DNA from: an uncultured Pirellulaceae bacterium
GTDB lineage: Bacteria > Planctomycetota > Planctomycetia > Pirellulales > Pirellulaceae
Reading direction: 5' to 3'
DNA: 64,000 nucleotides
Assembly: GCA_937929805.1 (NCBI GenBank)
Contig: CALFUT010000029.1
Location: forward strand, 1 to 64,000
The notes under the pieces were generated by a model. It searched no databases, was not told the DNA's origin, and worked only from the letters and a program-made list of their open reading frames with translations. Positions 18,874-26,959 of the stretch are shown piece after piece. The position numbers were made by a program, and so were the translations under genes. Numbering within the stretch: position 1 is the first letter of the stretch; every line of letters begins with the position of its first letter.

Positions 18874-20430
18874 ATGGCTAGAAAACGATACCGCTCAGGC
18901 GGTGGTTCGGATAAAGGCAGTGACGGAACGACAACCGCTGATAGCGGCGGTAACGGCGGCTCACGCAGCAGTTCAGACAGTAACTCCGGCGGCGGAGACT
19001 CAGGCGGCAACTCCGGGGGTGGAAACTCGGGCGGCGGCAATTCCGGAGGCGATAACTCTGGAAGCAGTCGAAGCGGCGGCGGTGGTTCCAGAGGAAGCCG
19101 AGGCTCTCGTGGCGGATCAAGGAACTCGCGAAATCGCTCGGGCGGCCGAGGCGGTCGAGGCGGGAACCGTCAAGGTGGCGGCGGTGGCAACAATAACGGC
19201 GGTGGCGGCGGAAACAATAACAACCGTCGTCGGCGAAATAATCGTGGCCGTTCTAGAAACAACAACGGTGGCGACCGCATGGTCGAACCGGTCGAATTTG
19301 ATGACGCAGAACTGACCGAAGGCATTGGCTTGCTAGAACTGCATCCCAATGGTTACGGATTTCTGCGAAGCTCGGATCGCAACTATTCGCGCGAACGTAG
19401 CGACCCGTTCGTGCCCGGAACGATGATTGAAAAGTTCAATCTGCGAGCCGGAGTCATGATTCGAGGTCAGGTGCAACCTGCTAGAAAGCAACAGGGCCCG
19501 CGATTACGTGAAGTAACCGATATCGATGGATACACGCCCGAAGAGTACCAAGAAGTTAAGCGGTTTGATGAGCTGACCCCAATCAATCCGGTCTCTTGGT
19601 ATCAGCTGGAAACTGGTCCTGAGCCGTTGACGACGCGAGTCATGGACATGCTGACTCCGCTTGGGAAGGGGCAGCGTGCTTTGATTGTTGCTCCGCCTCG
19701 ATCGGGGAAAACAATTATGCTTCAGCACATCAGTAAAGGTATTTCGACGAACTACCCGAACTCGAAACTGATCGTTCTTTTGATCGATGAACGTCCCGAA
19801 GAAGTCACCGACATGAAGCGGAACGTGAACGGAGAAGTCATCGCCAGCAGTCTTGACGAAGATATCGAAAGCCATGTGCGTCTGTCGCAGTTGGTGATCG
19901 AGCGGTGCAAGCGATTGGCAGAGATGGGCCAAGATGTATTCCTGCTGATGGATTCGATCACGCGTCTGGCTCGTGCGTTTAACAAATGGGTTGGCAACAC
20001 GGGGCGAACCATGTCCGGTGGTGTGGATATCAAAGCGATGGACATACCGAAAAAGCTGTTCTCTTCGGCACGTGCGTTCGAAGAAGGTGGCTCGTTGACC
20101 ATTTGCGGAACGGCGTTGGTTGACACCGGTAGTCGAATGGACGAACTGATTTTTCAAGAGTTCAAAGGTACCGGAAACATGGAGCTGGTGCTTGATCGAA
20201 AATTGGCCGATCGACGTGTCTGGCCTGCGATCGATATCTCTCAATCAGGAACTCGCCGCGAAGAACTGTTGCTGAAGCCGGAAACGCTGAACGCGGTTAC
20301 GATGCTGCGTCGAACGTTGACGACCATGCATCACACCGAAGCGATGGAGCAGTTGACGAAACAACTTGGGCGATTCAAGACGAATGAAGAATTTATCAAG
20401 TTGATTAGCGGCAAGATGGGAGAACTGTAG
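18874..20430 (+). CDS. rho: Transcription termination factor Rho with disordered N-terminal extension
   Basis: The 518-residue product is the hexameric RNA-dependent ATPase that ends transcription. Residues 1-132 are almost only Gly, Ser, Asn and Arg, with many GGN, SGGG and RGG units. The OB-fold RNA-binding domain follows (GIGLLELHPNGYGFLRSSDRN, about 140-200). The ATPase has Walker A APPRSGKT (about 272-279), LLIDERPEEVTDM (Walker B region), the Q-loop/R-loop segment DSITRLARAFN and the C-terminal GSRMDELIFQEFKGTGNMEL. The N-terminal extension replaces the short helical domain of E. coli Rho. The start is ATG 18874 with AGGTG upstream. A tRNA-Ser gene follows. Confidence 0.95.
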   Translation: MARKRYRSGGGSDKGSDGTTTADSGGNGGSRSSSDSNSGGGDSGGNSGGGNSGGGNSGGDNSGSSRSGGGGSRGSRGSRGGSRNSRNRSGGRGGRGGNRQGGGGGNNNGGGGGNNNNRRRRNNRGRSRNNNGGDRMVEPVEFDDAELTEGIGLLELHPNGYGFLRSSDRNYSRERSDPFVPGTMIEKFNLRAGVMIRGQVQPARKQQGPRLREVTDIDGYTPEEYQEVKRFDELTPINPVSWYQLETGPEPLTTRVMDMLTPLGKGQRALIVAPPRSGKTIMLQHISKGISTNYPNSKLIVLLIDERPEEVTDMKRNVNGEVIASSLDEDIESHVRLSQLVIERCKRLAEMGQDVFLLMDSITRLARAFNKWVGNTGRTMSGGVDIKAMDIPKKLFSSARAFEEGGSLTICGTALVDTGSRMDELIFQEFKGTGNMELVLDRKLADRRVWPAIDISQSGTRREELLLKPETLNAVTMLRRTLTTMHHTEAMEQLTKQLGRFKTNEEFIKLISGKMGEL

Positions 20431-20621
20431 CGTTTCAGATTGACCGTTCATTGTTCGGGAGGATTCAGCATTGTTCCCGTTGGATCAATCTGGACAATCG
20501 ATTAAAATTCGGAAGTCGTTGAGCGAACCTTTGGTCGCCTAGGCGTCGTGGTTTGAGCAAGGCTCAACCTGCTGTAGTCTCTGGTTGGAACGGTTGGTTG
20601 ATCAGGACACTGAAAAAAGTT

Positions 20622-20703
20622 GGAGAGTAAGCGAATGGTTAGCGGCTTCCTTGGAAAGGAAGTGCCGGTTTTCCGGTTGCGAGTTCGAGTCTCGTGCTCT
20701 CCG
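20622..20703 (+). tRNA. tRNA-Ser(GGA)
   Basis: The stretch folds as a class II tRNA. The acceptor stem is GGAGAGT (20622-20628) with GCTCTCC (20696-20702), and the discriminator is G73 (20703). The anticodon stem CTTCC/GGAAG encloses loop TTGGAAA with anticodon GGA at 20653-20655, reading TCC and TCT. The long variable arm is CCGG-TTTT-CCGG, and the T-arm is GCGAG-TTCGAGT-CTCGT. CCA is not encoded. Ser identity is supported by the variable arm and G73. Confidence 0.93.
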
Positions 20704-20715
20704 CTCTTATGAATG

Positions 20716-20751
20716 AGCCCGTTGTTTTGAAAAGAACAACGGGCTTTTTTT
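20716..20751 (+). terminator. Rho-independent terminator after tRNA-Ser
   Basis: A GC-rich hairpin with arms AGCCCGTTGTT and AACAACGGGCT lies 12 bases past the tRNA end and is followed by a run of seven T. It should end the tRNA transcript. Confidence 0.9.
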
Positions 20752-20859
20752 ATTGGCAGCGTGTTATCGCGATGCTGCACGCAGTAGTGATCTCGCTCAC
20801 TTCGATGAAAGCGGATAAGATCAAATTTTGCCCTTCACTTATCGAGATGCTTTTTCACC

Positions 20860-21210
20860 ATGCCAGCGTTCCTGATTTCAAAAAAAGGTTGTGACGACTT
20901 GGAAACGATTGTCTTCGCGCTTGACAATCCCGATGGCACGGATGAAGGCATCCCCGTGTTCACCAGTGAATCACGGGCTCGGGAATGGATGGAAGGCAGC
21001 GAGTTCGAAGCAGATTTTGACGTCGCACAGCTTGATGATGTTCCGTTTATGTTCTGGTGTGTGGATATTTGCAAGGAAGGGATCGAACACTTGATTCTTG
21101 ACCCAAGCCGGACGGCTCAAGACAACGGGAAAGGTCAAGAGACGATCGATCTTGCGGGGCACCTCGCTTGGTCGGCAACCCAACTGCTTTCCGCTCACCA
21201 GCAAAACTAA
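20860..21210 (+). CDS. Small acidic protein of unknown function
   Basis: The 116-residue product starts at ATG 20860 (MPAFLISKKGCDDLETIVFAL). It is acidic, soluble and has no signal peptide. A short segment GIPVFTSESRAREWMEG resembles the turn of SseB-like or DUF-type small proteins in which a value is compared, but I cannot name a family. Composition and codon use look like a normal gene. It stands between the tRNA terminator and a membrane-anchored protein gene on the same strand. Confidence 0.6.
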   Translation: MPAFLISKKGCDDLETIVFALDNPDGTDEGIPVFTSESRAREWMEGSEFEADFDVAQLDDVPFMFWCVDICKEGIEHLILDPSRTAQDNGKGQETIDLAGHLAWSATQLLSAHQQN

Positions 21211-21386
21211 CGTGGTGCCGGTGTATCGCAACGGAGCGGCCCGCGGGGGTTAGGCTGTTCATCGAAAGTGAACAAACCAGCGTCTTGGGAAGCTAACGCA
21301 TGTTGAACTTATCGGTAGCATCTGCTGGTATAGGAAAAACCAAGTTGCGCATGCCAAAAGGCGCTAGAAAAACTTAGCGGCCAACT

Positions 21387-22259
21387 ATGGACGATGATTC
21401 AGACTTAAACGACGTTCGCCCAGCTGGTCGGTCATGGCTTTGGAAGACCTTGAGGTTTCTCGCGGTCGGTTTGTTGCTGTTCCTTTTGGTTGGCGGCGTG
21501 GTCTATTGGCTGGCAACTCAAAAGCCTGATTTTTACAGGGCGTCACTTGAAATGTCGGAAGAAGAGGCGTTCGAGGCGGGCGAGTCATTTGAGGTGGCCG
21601 GCTTGTACCTTCGCAATGACGTCGTTGAAGAGGAAGCTTGGTACGCCGAATTTTTTCACGACGATATCAATGGTTGGCTGATCAGCGACCTGCCCAGAAA
21701 GTTCAAGCGGGCAATTCCCGATAACATGCGTGACCCTCGAGTTAGCTTTGAGCCCGAAAAATTCCGACTTGGAGCAACCACGGATGTCAGAGGAGTCGAG
21801 ACCGTTTTGTCGGCGGCGATTGAGTTCTTTCCGACCGAGGTCATGAACGAATTCGGATTGCGAGTAACGAACGCCTATGCGGGGCAGATGCCGATCCCCG
21901 TTTCATTTTTCACGATTCCGGCAACCGAATTGCTCAAGAAATATCGAATTCAAGTTCGGTGGTATGATGATGAAAATGGGAGACCCGTTGCCGTCATTTC
22001 CGTCCCAAAGAATCTGCTCAGTCACGGCGGCAAGTTGGTGGTTCTTGAGCAGCTTGAGTTTGTCGATGGAAGTGTCCGCCTTGCTGGGAGGACTGAATTG
22101 GTCCAGCAACAAAATGGAGCAGGAGCGGATGCAGCTGAAACTGACAGGCCGAGTGACTCAACGGCAACAGCAACCACTTTGAATGAACGGGGAACGAAGG
22201 TTCTTCCGACTAACGCTACAGAAGATTCCAAGCCGAAAAGCGTTTTGCGGAACGAGTGA
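21387..22259 (+). CDS. Single-pass membrane-anchored protein of unknown function
   Basis: The 290-residue product has a short acidic cytoplasmic N-terminus (MDDDSDLNDVRPAGRS), one transmembrane helix (LRFLAVGLLLFLLVGGVVYWLA, about residues 24-46) and an extracytoplasmic domain. The last 50 residues are Ser/Thr/Asn-rich and probably disordered. The domain contains EAWYAEFFHDDINGWLISDL and repeated beta-strand-like segments; no named family is evident. It is likely an inner-membrane protein facing the periplasm. Confidence 0.7.
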   Translation: MDDDSDLNDVRPAGRSWLWKTLRFLAVGLLLFLLVGGVVYWLATQKPDFYRASLEMSEEEAFEAGESFEVAGLYLRNDVVEEEAWYAEFFHDDINGWLISDLPRKFKRAIPDNMRDPRVSFEPEKFRLGATTDVRGVETVLSAAIEFFPTEVMNEFGLRVTNAYAGQMPIPVSFFTIPATELLKKYRIQVRWYDDENGRPVAVISVPKNLLSHGGKLVVLEQLEFVDGSVRLAGRTELVQQQNGAGADAAETDRPSDSTATATTLNERGTKVLPTNATEDSKPKSVLRNE

Positions 22260-22526
22260 CGCGAACGCGTGGCCAACGGGTCAGAATTGGCATCTAAATT
22301 GGTTCCAATTAGGTTGAACATCGTAAGGCGAGTTGTGGGTGTCGATACAAATTGTGCGTTCTGTCGTTGCAAGTATGGTGCGTGCCAGCGTCAATTTGAG
22401 TGAGTCATCGTACTGCCGCCACGTGGAACCGGTTCCATTCTTGGAATTCCTCTCGCGTAATTGGGCCCGATCGCCGACAATTTTCGTAATGAACCGAGTG
22501 CCTGCTTGTTTCGGGCTCAAACAGGG
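22260..22526 (+). other. Intergenic stretch ending in a terminator
   Basis: This gap between two convergent genes contains no protein I can support. It ends in a strong plus-strand terminator at 22527-22564, about 270 bases past the previous stop. The stretch is therefore either the long 3' untranslated region of the upstream gene or a separate small RNA. Confidence 0.3.
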
Positions 22527-22564
22527 CTCGCCAGCCGATCAATTATCTGCTGGCGAGTTTTTTT
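22527..22564 (+). terminator. Rho-independent terminator
   Basis: A perfect 9-base stem, CTCGCCAGC at 22527-22535 and GCTGGCGAG at 22549-22557, with a 13-base loop is followed by seven T (22558-22564). It acts on the plus strand. Confidence 0.85.
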
Positions 22565-22598
22565 CGTTGCGAAGTTAGTGATGCGATTGGTGGGAGAG

Positions 22599-23018
22599 TC
22601 ATTGGCTACGTCCATCAGCAGATCCGATTCGCACTACGGTCAATGAGCCTTGCTCTCCTGCGACGATCTTCAGCCTGATTGATTCGTTTGTCGTCGTCAG
22701 CAAAACGTCTAAGCAAGATTCAGTGTCGTCACAGATTTCATAAGTGCCTGCGATGACCTGATCTACGGTGCCGCGGTCTCCGGAGACGGGCCCCTCATAG
22801 TCCAGATAGACTTTTCGGTGGTCGGCCAACCGAGTCGCTGAGACGGCTTGATCGGGATCTGGAATGGCCTCAATCCGCCAAGTCGCCAGTTTCGACTCTT
22901 GTTCGAGCATCAGGTCAAAATGATCAGAAAATTCAGCGACAGCTCCCGCCGGAAAATGATGGCGAAGGATTACGAACCTCTTTTGCTGCCCAGACTTTTC
23001 TGTCGAAGGTTGATTCAT
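22599..23018 (-). CDS. Stand-alone LigD-type 3'-phosphoesterase domain protein
   Basis: The 139-residue product resembles the phosphoesterase domain found at the N-terminus or middle of bacterial LigD (Pfam LigD_N type). RFVILRHHFPAG...HFDLMLEQESKLATWRI corresponds to the family core FVIQ-HHA...HYDFRLE...L-SWA, and HRKVYLDYEGPVSGDRGTV to the later His-containing strand. The family removes 3'-phosphates or ribonucleotides from DNA ends before ligation. No Ku, ligase or polymerase domain is adjacent. The gene converges on the terminator at 22527, with start ATG 23018. Catalytic His and Asp assignment is by eye. Confidence 0.7.
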   Translation of the reverse strand: MNQPSTEKSGQQKRFVILRHHFPAGAVAEFSDHFDLMLEQESKLATWRIEAIPDPDQAVSATRLADHRKVYLDYEGPVSGDRGTVDQVIAGTYEICDDTESCLDVLLTTTNESIRLKIVAGEQGSLTVVRIGSADGRSQ

Positions 23019-23109
23019 GGCTGACGGATCAAGAAAATTGTATTGACTGTGGCCGGAACTGGGGCGTTGCCTATTGGCGCATCACGAGAAACTTCTCAAC
23101 ATATCAAAC

Positions 23110-24174
23110 ATGGTAACAGCTGCAGCCAACAAGTCGTCAGGCGAAATCCTTCCCGAGGTAAAACCGCTAAGCATCGGGGACGTGGTCGTTGATCCGCCGA
23201 TTCTTCAGGCTCCCATGGCGGGGTTCACGAACTACGCCTTTCGGCAGATCGTGCGCGAATACGGTGGTTCTGGTCTTCAGGCGACCGAGATGGTGAACGC
23301 ACGTGGCTTTGTTTGGTTGGATGAAAACGAAGCCGAACACCCTGACCGACTGTGGGGGGTCAAAGACGAGGCGCGGCCGTTAGCGGTTCAGATTTGGGAT
23401 AACCAGCCGGAGACCATGGCTAAAGTCGGTCGCCGATTGGCGGAGGACTATCGAGTCAGTGTGGTCGACATCAATTTTGGCTGCCCCGTCAAACAAGTCA
23501 CCGAGCGGGCCAAGTCTGGCAGCTACCTGTTGCGTGTTCCTGATCAAATGGGTCGCATCATCGAAGAAGTGGTTCGTGCGTGTGCTCCAACGCCCGTGAC
23601 TGCCAAAATTCGACTTGGCTGCACGCGTGATCAGATCAACGCGATTGATATTGCTCAGGTCGTCGAAGGTGCCGGCGCCGCAGCGTTAACGGTTCACGGC
23701 CGGACGGCTCAGGATATGTTCCGAGGCCACGCCGATTGGGATCGAATCTCGGCCATCCGGCCTTACCTTAAAAAGATCCCGCTCATTGGCAACGGCGATC
23801 TGGATTCGGCAGAGAAAGTGGTCGATGCGTTTCGACGTTACGACGTCGATGGCGTGATGATCGCCCGCGCGTGTCTGGGTCGTCCATGGTTGTTCGCACA
23901 AGCAGCCGCCGCGCTCAAAGGAGAGCCAGTTCCGCCTGATCCGACCCTCGATCAGCAGAAGCAGTGTTTGCTTCGACATTTTGATCTGGTGGCCTCGCGT
24001 TTTGGTGAGGATAAGGGTGCTCATCTGATGCGGCGATACGCGTGCTGTTACGCCCAAGGTAGACATGGCGCCCGGCATTTCCGAACGCATGTGGCAAAGG
24101 TTAGTACCGCCGATGAATTCTACGCGGTGGTCGAGGAATACTTCCCGACCGAGATTGACCCCTCGAAGCGATAG
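23110..24174 (+). CDS. dus: tRNA-dihydrouridine synthase
   Basis: The product of about 354 residues is an FMN-dependent reductase that converts uridine to dihydrouridine in tRNA. Marks include QAPMAGFTNYAFRQI (FMN phosphate region), VVDINFGCPVKQVTERAKSGSYLL with the GCP cysteine, TAKIRLG, LTVHGRTAQDMFRGHADW, PLIGNGDL and VDGVMIARACLGRPWLF. The order matches DusB/DusC-like proteins. ATG 23110 is one possible start; a TTG at 23074 would add 12 residues and has a better GGGG upstream, so the start is uncertain. The stop codon lies in the stem of a hairpin shared with the convergent ABC gene. Confidence 0.9.
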   Translation: MVTAAANKSSGEILPEVKPLSIGDVVVDPPILQAPMAGFTNYAFRQIVREYGGSGLQATEMVNARGFVWLDENEAEHPDRLWGVKDEARPLAVQIWDNQPETMAKVGRRLAEDYRVSVVDINFGCPVKQVTERAKSGSYLLRVPDQMGRIIEEVVRACAPTPVTAKIRLGCTRDQINAIDIAQVVEGAGAAALTVHGRTAQDMFRGHADWDRISAIRPYLKKIPLIGNGDLDSAEKVVDAFRRYDVDGVMIARACLGRPWLFAQAAAALKGEPVPPDPTLDQQKQCLLRHFDLVASRFGEDKGAHLMRRYACCYAQGRHGARHFRTHVAKVSTADEFYAVVEEYFPTEIDPSKR

Positions 24175-24253
24175 TTTAACGCCAAGCCGGAAGGCGACCG
24201 TGTTTTCGAGCGTAGAGCTTATCGCCGACGCCTGCCGGCTGATCGTTAAACTA
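24172..24253. terminator. Large stem-loop between convergent genes
   Basis: TAGTTTAACG (24172-24181) pairs with CGTTAAACTA (24244-24253), and inside it AGCCGG (24185-24190) pairs with CCGGCT (24235-24240). The first three bases are the stop codon of the dihydrouridine synthase gene. The position between convergent genes suggests a two-way terminator or 3'-end protector. Confidence 0.6.
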
Positions 24254-24282
24254 ATTTTGACGACCGATGATAAAGGTTTTGC

Positions 24283-25941
24283 TCACGTTCGTTTCATCGC
24301 GGCGATCGGGTTCATTTTCGCGGCACGCCACGCCGGTAGTAAACTAGCAAGAATGCACATCAGAGCGGCGATCACGAAGACGATGATCACGTCGACCGGA
24401 TGAAAGCTGAAGACGGCTTGGTCAAAACGGCCGTTAAGCCGATCCTCGATCCAGCTTCTGGCGATCTGGCTTATCAAACGAGCAGCGCCGTACGAAGTCA
24501 CGACCGCAACCGCAGCGCCGATGACTCCGGTGATTAGGCCCTCCAGCAAAACTAGGTTCAATACGTGCCGATCTTCGGCTCCAAGTGACTTCATGATGCC
24601 AAACTCGGTCGTTCGCTCGAACACGGCGACAATCATGGTGTTGCAGATTCCGATTGCGGCCACGATCAGAATCACCAGCGCCAACGCACCTGCCGCCAAT
24701 CGCACTTTGCCAACTTCTTTGTCCACCTTCTCGACGATCCCGAGTGCCGAACGGGTGCGAAAGCCAAGCGATTCGATTCGCTCAATCGCTTCAGGCAAAT
24801 CTGCGACGGCCGAAACACTGCCCGCGACGGCCCAGTAGTCCACGAAGCCAACCCTGCGCGAGTAAATTTCTTCGGTGACATGATGGTGAACGTACACATT
24901 CGCGCGTCGCTGAACCCCCGTGAATTGAAGGAAGCCAAATAGGTCGTCATCTTCCGGTTGTTTCAAGATCCCCCGCACGATTCCTGAACGAACGAGGGTG
25001 CGGTTCCCCTTTGCATCGATTCGAACATCGTCTGGAGTATCTGCCGATTGCGTTTTGGGGGCACGATCTTTGGCGGAATCGATTGATGGCTCTGAGCTCG
25101 GCAGCAACTTCATCGCGTTTTTGATTGCTGTCTTTTCTTGGTCGCTCAAGTCCGTTCGGTCCAACTGTTTGGTGACTCGACGGAGCAATCCAATCGTTTC
25201 GGACGACAGTAGGTTTTCGATTCCAGCCAACAGATTCGTGGCTGAGTTGGCCGCCGCTTTTCCAAGCGAGCAACTGATTTCTAGTTCCAAACCGATCAGT
25301 TTTGCAAGGTCATCGTCGGTTCGAAACCCAAGTTTGTAGGCGGTCACTTCGTCAATCATCACTCCTTGCTGGTCGTCCCGAGAAATCATTTCGCCCAGAA
25401 GCAGGCGATTGGAGGTTCGTACGTCAGCGGGATCGATACCGATCAAGGAACCAGACGTTGGCTTTGCCCTCTCGGACGCATCGGTTTCCACCCCGGTTTG
25501 ATTGTCAAAGGCTTTCTCTACCCACTCAAGCCGGCATTGAACTGGATTCTGCCAAACGATCGAGTGAACTTGTTCAATCGATCGAAGCTTGGCCATGTGT
25601 TCAGGGTTTAGGCGGATTCGTTTCGCATTTTTGTTTCGCCATTCTTTTTCAAGCTGCTGCAAAAGACGCTCACGACGGCCTTCTGACACGCCGTCCGGAA
25701 CGGCCAACGCTTCATCTGGAACTTTCGCACTGCGATCATGTGAACCAAAAATCATGAATCGCTTTGTCTGTTCCGACGCGTTCATGATATCGAGTATGCC
25801 TTCTCGACCACCGCGCGTTCCGGCAAGTGTCAGCAACAACAACACGCAGCTGACAACAACGCCGGACAAGTTTAGCAGCGACCGTCCTTTTCGAGACCAC
25901 AAGTTGTGAACGGACATCCAGATTGTGTCGCTGATATTCAT
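24283..25941 (-). CDS. FtsX-like ABC transporter permease
   Basis: The 552-residue product has the MacB/FtsX layout: one N-terminal helix (LLNLSGVVVSCVLLLLTLAG, about residues 20-40), a large periplasmic domain of about 350 residues, and three C-terminal helices, the first ALALVILIVAAIGICNTMIVAVFERTTEFGIMKSLGA. The last segment, MKSLGAEDRHVLNLVLLEG, is the typical FtsX coupling region. The periplasmic part is longer than in LolE and contains charged helices. With the ATPase just upstream (ATGA overlap at 25938-25941) it forms a mechanotransmission-type ABC system, perhaps moving lipoproteins or small molecules from the membrane; the substrate is unknown. Confidence 0.85.
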   Translation of the reverse strand: MNISDTIWMSVHNLWSRKGRSLLNLSGVVVSCVLLLLTLAGTRGGREGILDIMNASEQTKRFMIFGSHDRSAKVPDEALAVPDGVSEGRRERLLQQLEKEWRNKNAKRIRLNPEHMAKLRSIEQVHSIVWQNPVQCRLEWVEKAFDNQTGVETDASERAKPTSGSLIGIDPADVRTSNRLLLGEMISRDDQQGVMIDEVTAYKLGFRTDDDLAKLIGLELEISCSLGKAAANSATNLLAGIENLLSSETIGLLRRVTKQLDRTDLSDQEKTAIKNAMKLLPSSEPSIDSAKDRAPKTQSADTPDDVRIDAKGNRTLVRSGIVRGILKQPEDDDLFGFLQFTGVQRRANVYVHHHVTEEIYSRRVGFVDYWAVAGSVSAVADLPEAIERIESLGFRTRSALGIVEKVDKEVGKVRLAAGALALVILIVAAIGICNTMIVAVFERTTEFGIMKSLGAEDRHVLNLVLLEGLITGVIGAAVAVVTSYGAARLISQIARSWIEDRLNGRFDQAVFSFHPVDVIIVFVIAALMCILASLLPAWRAAKMNPIAAMKRT

Positions 25942-26636
25942 GCTTGGCCGCCAGTGGATCCGGTGTGTTCGTCAAGCAAACGACCATCAAGAAGATGCAC
26001 GATTCGATCACAGCACGATTCCGCCAAATGGCGGTCATGGGTGATCAGGATCAGCGTTGAACCATTCTCTTCAACCATTTCCAGCATCAATTCCGTGACG
26101 GATTGCGCCGTCTTTGAATCGAGGTTCCCGGTCGGCTCGTCCGCCAACAACACTTTTGGCCGACTCACCATCGCCCGCGCGACGGCGACTCGCTGCTGTT
26201 CGCCTCCCGAAAGTTCTGACGGTTTGTGGCGGCTTCGCTTAGTCAAACCAACACGGTCAATCGCTTCGTCGACGCGTCGTTTGCGATCGGCTGTATTGGC
26301 TCCCGCGAGAATCAGCGGTAGCTCGACGTTTTGAAAGGCGGATCGATTGGGGATTAGTTGAAAAGATTGAAATATCACGCCAACGGTTTCACGGCGGTAT
26401 TGAGCCAGTTGACTGGCGGTCAGTTTTTGCAGTTCTTGATCAGCAACCGAGAGTGACCCGTCCGTCGGCCGGTCAAGTCCTGCCAAAAGGTTCAACAAAG
26501 TCGTCTTTCCGGAACCACTACGCCCAAGAATGCCAACTCGTGATCCTGAATCAATCGTTAAGTCAATCGAATCGAGGGCAGTAACGCGATTTGATGATTC
26601 GCCGTAATGCCGGGACAACTTTCGTGCGTGAATCAT
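25938..26636 (-). CDS. ABC transporter ATPase (LolD/MacB type)
   Basis: The 232-residue product is a complete ABC ATPase. Walker A is GILGRSGSGKTTLLNLLAG (about residues 34-52), the Q-loop lies at VIFQSFQLIPN, the signature is LSGGEQQRVAVARA, Walker B is KVLLADEPTGNLDS and the H-loop is LILITHDRHLAE. The ADEPTGNLDS form is typical of the LolD/MacB/FtsE branch. I chose ATG 26636 (MIHARKLSRHYG); a longer frame to 26720 has no related sequence. The stop overlaps the permease ATG, so the two are translationally coupled. Confidence 0.92.
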   Translation of the reverse strand: MIHARKLSRHYGESSNRVTALDSIDLTIDSGSRVGILGRSGSGKTTLLNLLAGLDRPTDGSLSVADQELQKLTASQLAQYRRETVGVIFQSFQLIPNRSAFQNVELPLILAGANTADRKRRVDEAIDRVGLTKRSRHKPSELSGGEQQRVAVARAMVSRPKVLLADEPTGNLDSKTAQSVTELMLEMVEENGSTLILITHDRHLAESCCDRIVHLLDGRLLDEHTGSTGGQA

Positions 26637-26875
26637 GAAGCGTGTTTGCGGGGCAGGGCCGGCGCAGAGCTTGTATCGAACCGAGTGGCGGAGAATCACT
26701 CCATCATAATCGCTGCTCACAGGTTCGCCATGACGCTGAAAGCAAGTTTCAACTTACTGCGAAGGGTACTAAAACGTTGATGGAATCACTTCGCCTATGG
26801 GCGGGTTCAACTCCGCCATTTCCCGACGTTCGTCTTTTGCAATTTTTACCGTGTAAAAGCTCGCGTGGCGAGCAG

Positions 26876-26951
26876 TGTCGAACAATTGTCTCAATTGTTT
26901 GCCTGTGTTGGCTGGCTTCGCCAGCAAAACAATTGGGACAATTGTTCGACA
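26876..26951. repeat. Inverted pair of AACAATTG-type hairpin repeats
   Basis: The left arm (TGTCG then AACAATTGTCTCAATTGTTT, 26876-26900) is the reverse complement of the right arm (26926-26951) with one mismatch. Each arm is itself palindromic (AACAATTG-GGA-CAATTGTT). A small inner hairpin CTGGC-TTC-GCCAG sits in the loop. It belongs to the same element family as 7134-7263 and lies just downstream of the DUF4332 ATPase stop at 26960. Confidence 0.8.
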
Positions 26952-26959
26952 ATCGACAG

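Noticed and set aside
20502-20780. 92-codon minus-strand frame
   Set aside because: It covers the tRNA-Ser gene and its terminator on the other strand.
22333-22578. 81-codon plus-strand frame
   Set aside because: It runs through a strong terminator hairpin and has no likeness to a protein family.
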